Positions 1 through 8,375 of a stretch of DNA of 64,000 nt are shown one piece after another; the stretch's first letter is position 1; each line of letters begins with the position of its first letter. The notes beneath the pieces were generated by a model. It did not search any database, was not told where the DNA came from, and saw nothing but the letters and a program-made list of their open reading frames with translations. Both the position numbers and the translations under genes were made by a program. This DNA comes from Tuctoria greenei (lineage: Eukaryota; Streptophyta; Magnoliopsida; Poales; Poaceae), in contig JAYESD010000005.1 of the NCBI GenBank assembly GCA_036927565.1, positions 91,924,301 to 91,988,300 of the forward strand, written 5' to 3'.

Positions 1-916
1 CAAGATGAAACAAACGGGTAACATTATTGTAATGTTTATAAGCAAGTATGTCATGAATTTCACGGTTTAAACCACCCAAAAATCTAGCCATAGCTGGTTC
101 CTCATCCTCGTCTAAATTACAACACAACATATCTATTTGTAATTCCTGAAAATACTCTTCTACACTTTTAGCTCCCTATCTCAATTGTTGTAACTTATTT
201 AACAGATCATGTGCATAGTAAGAAGGAACAAATCTAGCTCGCATGAGCCATTTCAAAGCATTCCAAGTTTGTGGTATGTTATTAGGATTTTTCTTGCCAT
301 GTTATATCCACCAAACAGAAGCAAAATCAGTAAACTCACTAGTGGCTGCTCTAACTCTTGCCTTCTCAGGAAACTCATGACATGCAAATTTTTGATCAAC
401 AGAAATCTCCCAAGTAATATATGCATCAGGGTCATATTTACCATCAAAATGAGGTATCTTAAATTTGATCTTGTTAAAAGTATCATCATGATTGCGTACC
501 TCGCGCCGACGATGTCCACCCATACCTTGATGGTTGCATTGTAGCCGGCATCATGGCCTAGCTTCCTCATCTTCCCCAATCTCTGTATCTGCAGAATAGT
601 CATCTTCATTGTCACGTACAATACTAGGAGCATTGTTCACTTGTCCATCCGCGGTGCGTCCACGATCCCTCTCCCCAAGGCGCTGCAGGATGGCTCCAAT
701 AGAAGTGTTCAGTGTTTGAATGGAAATCTCCAACATGCTGATTTTGGTGTTGGTGTCGATCTGCATATTTTTCAATTGACCAAGGCGGTCACTGGTAACA
801 CAAAAATCCTCATCAAGCGCTTCTGTGCGTAGCCGCACTTGGCGTTCGAAGTGTTGTATAATTCCTCCTGTGCGAGGTGAATGCACGTCTTTGTTTGTAT
901 TTGCTCCTCCTGCCAT
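1..916 (-). pseudogene. gag: gag, N-terminal part (broken), CrmA1
   Basis: Structural Gag of a Ty3/gypsy element, which would form the cytoplasmic particle. The start is the ATG at 916-914 (MAGG...), just after the leader. The first ~120 residues are a hydrophilic, probably coiled N-terminus. After a frame break near 540 come the Gag-domain signatures: HFDGKYDPDAYITWE around 460-420 and an ATSEFTDFASVWW-like stretch around 340-305. Further broken frames continue to base 1, including a YFQELQ-type Gag segment near 150. At least one frameshift and several stops are visible, so this copy is dead. The zinc knuckle and pol lie outside the window. Confidence 0.75.
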
Positions 917-1140
917 GGTTAGTAGAAAAAAAGAACAATCCAATATGAAAGGGTAATGCTATCCCTAGCTACAAAGGTGCTGGTGGAGATAACTCGCTCA
1001 CTCTCAACCTGTTCAATCAAGCTCTTACATGTTCTTACCAAGCTCAGCAAGAAGGTGATGGCAACCAGCAAGTAATGAACAACTTCAAGAGAAGGTGTCA
1101 ATCTATGGCTTTAGGTGGCTGAACTAGCACAAGGAGCAAA

Positions 1141-1372
1141 CTTGAAGTAGCAATCTGATTCGAACTCGAACTAGTAATCCGACTCAAACTCGAACTAGCA
1201 ATCCGACTCAAACTCGAAGTAGCAATCTGATTTGAACTCGTAATCCGACTCATACTCGAACTAGCAATCCGACTCAAACTCGAAGTAGCAATCTGATTCA
1301 AACTCTAACTAGTAGTCCGACTCAAACTCAAACTACGAATCTGACTCGAACTAGGTGATCGAATGTGACACG
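1141..1372 (-). repeat. 24-bp minisatellite in the CrmA1 leader
   Basis: About nine imperfect tandem copies of a 24-bp unit, plus-strand form AACTCGAACTAGCAATCCGA plus CTCA. It lies between the primer-binding site and gag. The homologous leader of CrmB (about 5222-5432) shares the flanking words (CTCTAGTGGTG...ACCAGCAACT) but has no such array, so the expansion is specific to this copy or lineage. Confidence 0.85.
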
Positions 1373-1590
1373 AACTCGAAACTCTAGTGGTGCAAAACTA
1401 AAGACCAGCAACTTGACTCGTCGAAGCAACCATGAACTCAACAAGTCTTGACTAAGTAGAGAAAGTAAAAGGCACAATGGTGTAGGAATAATGGAAAAAA
1501 ACAGATATGGTATTTTTTGGGCTTTTTCTGGACTATAGGATGATAACAGCGGAAAGAAAAATAATGGTAGCACTCTCACCGATTAATATT

Positions 1591-1603
1591 GCTCTGATTA
1601 CCA
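1591..1603 (-). other. Primer-binding site (tRNA-iMet type), CrmA1
   Basis: Minus strand TGGTAATCAGAGC, two bases inside the LTR end. It matches the plant initiator-tRNA site TGGTATCAGAGC with one extra A, so it may prime poorly. Confidence 0.8.
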
Positions 1604-1605
1604 CT

Positions 1606-2468
1606 TGATAGGATCTTGGTTCCCAATCTTTCAATGAGAATAGGAGGGTTCGATTTGTGGAGGAGAAGACGTTGGTGATCCGACTACACCTCCCCAAGAC
1701 GATGCGACTTAGCAATCGGTACACCGACTCCAAAGTTGTATTGATCTTGCTGGCGCACAATCAACATGACCACGAGGGCCTTTGTTCCTACAAGCAATCG
1801 AAGAACACGCAAGAATAAGAAGAACAAGCACTTATCAGTTGAATCAATCTGAAGTGGAGTTATGGATACAAGTAGACGGGCGATCTAGTCGACACGCGCA
1901 TGTACAAGGAAGCAGCAGAAGCTAACTTACGAATAAACAAAACCCACCAGCTAATGAGGGCGGCTACTATTTATTTCCTCCCAAGGGTCGTGAGAAACCC
2001 TAATCACGAGTCCCTAATGGACTCCAAACGATACATGGGCCATGTGCCCAATTTTGGTGATGCAGCGCCATGGACAGAAAAGGTCTTGGTATTAAAATAA
2101 CGATTGCTGCCGACTACCAATAGGTATGGACATGAGGCCAGATACATTTGAAAGTAGACTTCATAATATTTCTAGGAAGTACTTGAACGCCCATATTGGA
2201 GTCCGTATGAAGTCGTGGTTGCCGTCACAAGTTGGTGCTGTTCTGTTATCCAAATCCCGTCCACAAGAATTTGCTTCCCATTGGCTCCTCTACATTGTTC
2301 CTAAGAAAATCAAGAAAGCATGTAGTTCCACGATCTAGATAAGATGGACATAAGGCCACGAACGAGTTCACCTCATAGTTTAGTTGACGTGCACGAGCGC
2401 GAGTGATCGGACCAGAAACCGGTAGTTGAGTTGGTGTGGATGTATCGAGGGTGTTGATGTCTTCATCA
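1606..2468 (-). repeat. 5' LTR of CrmA1 (863 bp)
   Basis: On the minus strand it begins TGATGA(A/G)GACATC (at 2468) and ends ...CCTATCA (at 1606), so the ends are TG...CA with the inverted repeat TGAT/ATCA. The first ~400 bases carry the last codons of pol (the ITRARARQL-type tail), as in CrmA2. Homologous copies lie at 36874-38221 and, as inverted halves, at 41812-42936. Confidence 0.85.
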
Positions 2469-2507
2469 GACCTTGATTAGCCGCAAGTGGTGAATGGGCT
2501 GCTGTTA
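2469..2507 (-). repeat. Remnant of a CrmB-type LTR
   Basis: These bases match CrmB LTR sequence at 4540-4571 and 6305-6336 (CCTTGATTAGC, GTGAATGGGCTGCTGTT). The scrap stops before the LTR terminus and abuts SIRE gag. It marks a deletion junction or an older insertion. Confidence 0.6.
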
Positions 2508-3669
2508 GTGGTCAAGAAGCTCAACAATTACAATCATTATCTTTCTATTCTCATGGGAAGACCTCCACAGTTTGATGGCAATGACTACTCAATGTGGAAA
2601 TATAATATGAAAATACATGTAATCTCACTTAATCCAAGTCTTTGGTATATAGTGTGTACAAGTATAGATATCTCAGACACCGATGATGAACTCATCCCAG
2701 AGCAAGAACAAGCAATTCACCGCAATGCACAAGCTGTTGCAGTGATCACTTCATCCTTGAGCCGAAAAGAGTTCACCAAGGTGGATAGACTTGAAGTTGC
2801 CAATGACATTTGGAATATTCTCAAGACTGCTCAGGAAGGGAATCACTCCGTCCGTGAAGCGAAGATTGAAATGCTTGAGGGAGAATTGGGGAGATTTGCC
2901 ATAGAAGATGGTGAATCCCCTCAGGAGATGTACAACCGCTTGAATATACTGATCAACAAGATTCGTGCTTATGGAAGCAAGAAGTGGACTGATCATAAGG
3001 TTGTGAAGAGAATGATAACAACCTTTATGCCTCGGAATGTCACCTTGTGTTACATGATAAGAGAAAGCCCAGGGTTCCACAAAATGACCCCCTATGAAGT
3101 GATGGAGAATGAAGCCAAATATGTCAAATACTTAGCTCAACTTACCTCATCCAAGAAAATGGAGGTTGCCCTCAAGGTAACATGCAAGCCCAAAAGAAAG
3201 GAGACTCATGAGACTCATGAAGAAGAAGACTCTGATGATGTATGCACAAATATGGATGTTGAAGAGATGGTACTCTTCATGAAAAGTTTCAAGCGCATGA
3301 TGAGAAGAAGAGGCAGCAACTCTAGTGAAGGAAAGAACAAGGAAAAAGGAAAATCCAAGGCTTGACGTACTTGCTACAACTGCGGCGAATATGGACACTT
3401 TATGGTTGACTATACATATGAGGAGAATAAGAGGAAGAAAGAAGTGAAGTCGCAAGAGAAGAAAGCTTTCAAGAAAAAGAAGCAGGTACATCAAGCGCAC
3501 ATCGGCAAGGAGTGGGACTCAAACGGCGAGTCCTCCTCGGATGATGAAGATGAGATGGCAACAATTGCTATCAAGAAGCCAACCAAGAAGTCTACACTCT
3601 TCCCACACATGGGAGGAAGGGAGAACCACAACCACACTTGCGTCAAGGCTAAGGAAGGCAAGAAGAAGG
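2508..3669 (+). pseudogene. gag: gag (SIRE type) with one in-frame TGA, SireG1
   Basis: Gag of a copia element (UBN2-type fold by family knowledge). The frame is open from 2487 to 3669 except for one TGA at 3363-3365, in a CGA-like context just before the zinc knuckle. The knuckle at ~3370-3410 reads CYNCGEYGHF but has Tyr where the last Cys should be, so two lesions sit together. Upstream are a hydrophobic MWKYNMK segment (~2595) and the PQEMYNRLNILI segment (~2920). A Lys/Glu/Ser-rich linker (3420-3560) follows. The coding joins directly to the protease frame across CrmB (…KKAY | SFGG…), so this copy lacks the ~150-residue linker present in SireG2. Confidence 0.8.
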
Positions 3670-3674
3670 CCTAC

Positions 3675-4604
3675 TTATGAACCCAACGGATACAGGGGGA
3701 TGCCCTATCTTTCGATATGAGATGTTGGTGGTGAATGAATTTGCTGGAGGCCGATGTTGGCTGCCCGACTACCACAACTAGAATAGTGTGGCGCCTTGAG
3801 CGACAGTTGCACCGTCTCCTAGTAACTATGATTTGGGTGGAGGTCGACGTTGTGCTACCCGACTACAACAACCACAAGGATGATGCGCCTTAGCGATAGT
3901 TACACCGACTCCTGTTGTTGCTGTTCTTGCCGTGCCAAGAACAGCCTTGAACCTGCAAGCAATCAAAGAACAAGCAAGAACAAGATAACAAGCAAACACT
4001 CACGGGTGTGATAAGTTGGGGTTCTGATTCAAGTAATTGGAAGGTCTCGTTGACACTTGCATTACAAGGAAGTAGCAATGGCTAAACTTACAGAAAACAA
4101 AACCCAAGTTCTTCCTATGGCTGCTAGTTGTTTATATGGATGAGGGAGACTAGAACTCAGGATGGAGTCACAAGTCTTGTTTGGCCTTTTCTGAGCTGCT
4201 CAAGCGTAATCTGCCTTTGAATCTTTATCCAATGGAAAGTAGACGAAGAGACCTTTCCAGCAAGTACTTATTTATATTAAACAACCTTGGGAGTTGAAAG
4301 TTATGCCCTTTTAAGCTGGTACTTGCTGCAATTACAAGGACCCCTCGCGTGGAGCAGCCTTCATAGCATTAATCTCTTCATTCCTCCTAGCTGGATCAAT
4401 TCCCAAGCACCTAATAATAACAAGGTCATCACAAGGCTTTAATTGTTCCCCTATTTGAAGGATAATTACTTTGAACAGCCAGGAAATGAATTCACCTGAT
4501 AATTAAGTTGACGTGCACGAGCGCGTGTCATTGGGCCTTGATTAGCTGCAAGTGGTGAATGGGCTGCTGTTGTGGTTGTATAAACGGTAGCGATGTCCTC
4601 ATCA
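3675..4604 (-). repeat. 3' LTR of CrmB
   Basis: Minus strand starts TGATGAGGACATCG at 4604 and ends ...GGGTTCATAA at 3675. The canonical terminal CA has become AA by one change compared with the other LTR (TCATCA). The pol frame continues into it, to a stop near 4466. Confidence 0.9.
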
Positions 4605-5159
4605 TCCTCCCCTTCTTGCAATTGAGTCGTCCTTGACTCAAATGTGTCTTCCTTGCCCACATATGATTTCAAATCTGCAATATTAAAAGAGGAAGTAACC
4701 CCAAAATGTGCAGGCAACTCAATTTCATATGTATTATCATTAATTTTTTTGAAGCACTTTGAAGGGTCCAGCAGCTCTAGGTAGCAATTTAGATTTTCTC
4801 AAATAAGGAAATCTATCCTTTCTCAAATGCACCCAAACCAAATCACAAGGTTCAAAAGTAACATGCTTTCTACCCTTGCTACCAGCTTGTTGATACTTAG
4901 CGTTCATGCTCTCAATGTTTGCTTTAGTTTGCTCATGCATTTTAAGAATTAATTCAGCACGGCGAGAAGCATCAAAATTCAATTTCTCTGAAGGTGGCAG
5001 AGCCAAAAGATCAATGGGAGCACGAGGGATAAAACCATATACAATCTGATAAGAGCACAATTTAGTAGTAGAATGCAGCGAACGATTGTAAGCAAATTCA
5101 ATATGAGGCAAACATTCTTCCCATAATTTGATGTTATGTTTCAGAACAGCCCTAAGCAT
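4466..5159 (-). pseudogene. pol: Integrase C-terminus and CR-type tail, frameshifted, CrmB
   Basis: Fragment of a gypsy integrase. From 5159 it shows the end of the catalytic core (LWEECLPHIEFAYNRSLHSTT) and the GPY/F-like region (DLVWVHLRKDRFP...LLPRAAGPFKVL). A frame break lies near 4735. The tail (FNIADLKSY...PMTRARARQLNYQ) then runs through the polypurine tract and into the 3' LTR. No classical chromodomain is visible; the TRARARQL tail would be the CR motif of CRM elements (inference). The DDE residues are deleted. Confidence 0.8.
4605..4615 (-). other. Polypurine tract of CrmB
   Basis: Minus strand GAAGGGGAGGA ends exactly at the TG of the 3' LTR. The tract is part of the pol reading frame (codons for Glu-Gly-Glu-Asp). 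Confidence 0.85.
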
Positions 5160-5432
5160 GGTAGAACAACTTCTCGAAAGAACAAATCAGCAATATGGGT
5201 AGCATCATCAGTTTTCGAAGTTAGAACTCGTATGTGGTGACTCTAGTGGTGAAAACTTAGAACCAGCAACTCGACACAAAAAGGCAGCCGTGAAATCAAC
5301 AAGTCGAGATCTAAGTAACCAAACAAAAGGCTCAAAGTGTTTTTAGGATTTTTAGAGCGAACTTTTGTGGGCAAAAGTGGACTGTAGGTAAATGAAGAAC
5401 AAGGAGAAGGAAATCTCCCAGTGAGCAACCTG
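5160..5432 (-). other. CrmB leader fused to pol remnants
   Basis: 5223-5432 is the untranslated leader, matching the CrmA1 leader at ~1373-1590. 5160-5222 is a patchwork of short pol pieces: bases 5183-5216 match an integrase segment that in CrmA2 lies at ~38960-39000, and the preceding piece matches ~38770-38790. Gag and most of pol are missing across this junction. No gene remains here. Confidence 0.7.
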
Positions 5433-5444
5433 GCTCTAATACCA
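5433..5444 (-). other. Primer-binding site (tRNA-iMet), CrmB
   Basis: Minus strand TGGTATTAGAGC, one mismatch from TGGTATCAGAGC, two bases from the LTR end. Confidence 0.85.
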
Positions 5445-5446
5445 CT

Positions 5447-6375
5447 TGATGAACCCAATGGGTACGAGGAGATGCCCTATCTTTCGATGAGAGATGTTGG
5501 TGGTGAATGAATTCGGTGGAGGCCCACGTTGGCTGCCCGACTACCACAATCAGAATGGTGTGGCGCCTTGAGCGACAATTACAACGTCTCCTGATAACTA
5601 TGATTTGGGTGGAGGTCGACGTTGTGCTACCCAACTACAACAACCACAAGGGTGTTGCGCCTTAGCGATAGTTACACTGGCTTCTGCTGTTGCTGTTCTT
5701 GTCGTGCCAAGAACAACCTTGAACTGCAAGCAATCGGAGAACAAGCAAGAACAAGATAACAAGCAAATACTCACAGGTGTGATAAGTCAGGTTTCTGATT
5801 CAAGGACATCAGAAGGTCTCGTTGACACTCGCATTACATGGAAGTAGCAATGGCTGAACTTACAGAAAATAAAACCCAAGTTCTTCTTATGGCTGCTAGT
5901 TGTTTATATAGAGGAGGAAGACCTAGAACTCAGGATGGAGTCACGAGTCTTGTTCATCCTTTTCTGAGCAGCTTAAGCGTCATCTGCCTCTTGAATCTTG
6001 ATCCAATGGAAAATAGACGAAGATACCTTTCCAACAAGTACTTATTGCATTAAACAACCTTGGGAGTTGAAAGTTATGCCCCTTTAAGCTGGTACTTGCT
6101 GCAGTTACAGGACCCCTCGGGTGGAGCAGTCTTCATTGCATTAATCCCTCCATTCCTCCTAGCTGGATCAATTCCCAAGCACCTAATAATAACAAGGTCA
6201 TCACAAGGCTTTAATAGTTCCCCATTTGAAGGATAATTACTTTGAACAGCCAGAAATGAATTCACCTGATAATTAAGTTGACGTGCACGACCGCGTGTCA
6301 TTGGACCTTGATTAGCTGCAAGTGGGGAATGGGCCTGTTGTTGTGGTTGTATCAATGGTAGCGATGTCCTCATCA
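5447..6375 (-). repeat. 5' LTR of CrmB
   Basis: Minus strand begins TGATGAGGACATCG (6375) and ends GGGTTCATCA (5447). A TATA-like TATATAAA lies at 5910-5903 on the minus strand, a likely promoter core. The C-terminal pol codons are present here too, but without pol upstream. Confidence 0.92.
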
Positions 6376-7746
6376 CCTACTCCTTCGGAGGATCCAAATT
6401 GGTGCTGGACAGTGGATGCACCAATCACATGACCCGAAGAGAGGAGTATGATGTTCGTAGAGTATGAGCGAAACGCGGATCCAAGTGAAGGAATCTATTT
6501 TGGAGACAACAGCAAAGGAAAAAGTCCTTAGCAGCGGTAAAATTAAAATTTCTTCTCAACACACTCTTTCAAATGTTTTACATGTTGATTCTTTATATTA
6601 CAATCTTTTGTCCATATCTCAACTATGTGAAAAAAGATACAACTGTTTATTCACTAATGAGGGTGTGACAGTTTTTAGAAGAAGCGATAACTCAATTGCA
6701 ATCAAGGGAATGTTGAAGGGAAAGCTTTATCTTGTTGACTTCAACAAAGATAAAACTGAACTCAACATTTTCTTGGTTGCAAAAACTAACATGGGATGGT
6801 TGTGGCATAGACGGCTAGCCCATGTTGGGATGAGGAATCTGCAGAAACTTCTAAAGTTGGTCACATCTGAGGTTTAAAAGATGTTGTGTTTCAGAAAGGC
6901 AGATCGTGCAATGCCTGTCAGGCAAAAAAACAAGTTGGAGCACCACACCCTGCCAAGAACGTGATGACCACATCAAGTCCACTGGAACTTCTTCACTGGA
7001 CCTCTTCGGTCCAATTGCTTATATAAGCATCGGCGGTAATATATATGGATTAATAATTGTTGATGATTTACTTGAGTGTTTTTCTTGTATGATAAATCAG
7101 AAACCGAGGGGATCCTCAAGAAATTTTTGAAAAGTGCGCAAAATGAATTCTCCTCAACCGTCAAGAACATAGGAAGTGATAATGAAACGGAGTTTAAGAA
7201 TACTGAAGTTGAGGAGGACCTAGACGAAGAAGGAATAAAACATGAGTTTTAGGCACCCTACTCCCTTCAACAAAATAGGGTGGTCGAAAGGAAGAACATA
7301 ACGCTCATCGAGATGGCAAGGACAATGCTGGATGAATATAAGACTTCAGACTGGTTTTGGGCTGAAGTAGTAAACATCGCTTGTCAAGCCTCAAACCGGC
7401 TATATCTTCACGGACTTCTAAAGAAAACGCCATATGAGCTCCTTACTGGTAAGAAACCCAACGTTTCATATTTCAGAGTATATGGAAGAAAATGCTTTTT
7501 CTTGAACAAGAAACTGAGGACTTCGAATCGCTTCAAAATCTGATGAAGGGTTCTTGCTTGGTTATGATTCGAACGCCTACACCTATCGTGTCTTCAACAA
7601 AGTTACTGGCATTGTTAAAGTAGCACATGATGTAGTGTTCAATGAAACTAATGGCTCCTAAGTGGAGCAAGTTAATAAGTGTGTGCTAGATCAAGAAGAA
7701 GCCTCGTGTCAAGCGTTGAGTAGGATGGCACTTGGTGATATTCGAC
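6376..7746 (+). pseudogene. pol: Protease-integrase part of SIRE pol, frameshifted, SireG1
   Basis: Continues SireG1 after CrmB. The aspartic protease active site D-S-G is at 6408-6416, within VLDSGCTNHMT, the typical copia/SIRE context. A frame break near 6455 leads to the open stretch 6464-6877, which contains the GAG-pre/integrase zinc region (WLWHRRLAHVGMRNLQKLL; the Cys pair near 6910-6920 is in another frame). First catalytic Asp is near 7000-7060 (DLFGPI, IIVDD). SDNETEFKN (~7175-7200) holds the second Asp. The Glu-bearing stretch (VVERKNITLIEMARTML) starts at 7280. Several stops and indels make it inactive. The frame is cut at TCGAC (7742-7746) by TekF. Confidence 0.8.
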
Positions 7747-8301
7747 TGTAACACCCACTATTTTAGAGAGGAAAAAATTGTAAAATGAATTTTTCAAGAG
7801 ATAAAATCATTTTCTTGGGAATAAAATCCATATAAGGCAAGTTGCATCATGTTTGAATGATTGTGTGAATTTTTGAAAATTCAAATCCGCTAGAAATTTG
7901 GTTTGCAACTTCAAAACAAAAAAGAGAAGAAAAAGAAAACAGAAAAGAAAAAGAAAAAGGAAAATAAAAACAAAAACCTGTCCCTGGGCCGAATTCCCCA
8001 ATCTGGCCCATTTTCCTCCTCTCTCCCGCGCCGGCCCACGCCTCCCCTCCCTCTCTCTCTCTCTATCACCTGGGCCCCGCGCGCTAGCTCACTCCCTGCG
8101 CCGCTCTCTCTCTCTCTCCCCCTCGCTGCCAGCCGGCCCCGCCTGTAAGACTCGTCGCCCACCTCCCGCACCCGCGCAGTAACGGCCGCGCGCCATCACC
8201 GCGCCGCCCATTCCCCCCCCTTTTCAATGTCACCTGTTACCCCAAATCAATCACCCCCGTCGTGCCCATCATAGCCGCCGCCCATTACTCAGCCAAAGCC
8301 C

Positions 8302-8308
8302 TATAAAA
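8302..8308 (+). promoter_or_regulatory. TATA box of TekF first LTR
   Basis: TATAAAA in CCCTATAAAAACCCG, 68 bp before the LTR-gene ATG at 8376. The same box is at 11393-11399 in the second LTR and at 59154-59160 (minus) in TekE. Confidence 0.75.
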
Positions 8309-8375
8309 ACCCGACCGATCCCCCTCAATTTCTTCACCCCGACGGTCGAAACCCTAGCCGCCGGCGAGCTTGTTA

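Larger units (their letters stand above)
1..2468 (-). mobile_element. CrmA1: 5' part of a CRM-type Ty3/gypsy element
   Basis: Read on the minus strand, the order is LTR (2468 to 1606), tRNA-iMet-type primer-binding site (1603-1591), a leader with tandem repeats, and a gag start at 916. The element runs out of the window at base 1, so pol and the 3' LTR are not seen. The base next to the 5' LTR is 2469; if the element is complete, its TSD should be GACCT (2469-2473). The DNA at 2469-2507 is a scrap of a CrmB-type LTR, so CrmA1 probably landed in an older CRM LTR. The CRM assignment is inference from the relatives CrmA2 and CrmB, whose pol frame reads into the 3' LTR. Confidence 0.8.
3675..6375 (-). 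mobile_element. CrmB: 2.7-kb internally deleted CRM-type element with TSD CCTAC
   Basis: Complete insertion bounded by the direct repeat CCTAC (3670-3674 and 6376-6380). Minus-strand order: 5' LTR 6375-5447, primer site 5444-5433, leader, a deletion junction, integrase C-terminus, polypurine tract 4615-4605, 3' LTR 4604-3675. Gag, protease, RT, RNase H and most of integrase are absent, so it can only have moved using proteins made elsewhere, or it lost its core after insertion. The LTRs are nearly equal in length (930 and 929 bp) and differ by several percent by eye. Confidence 0.92.

Noticed and set aside
1141..1372. CRISPR-like array
   Set aside because: Repeats are contiguous and degenerate with no unique spacers, and the window is plant DNA.
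2457..2468. GATGTCCTCATCA as a recurrent recombination or insertion hotspot (also 6363-6375, 42924-42936)
   Set aside because: It is the LTR terminus itself (TGATGAGGACATC on the other strand), next to the polypurine tract, so joins there are ordinary element ends.
8021..8182. Ser/Pro-rich protein genes in the CT-rich LTR region (several frames, also 11029-11397 and 59156-59512)
   Set aside because: Open frames come from low-complexity CT/GC-rich DNA upstream of the TATA box, open in several frames at once.
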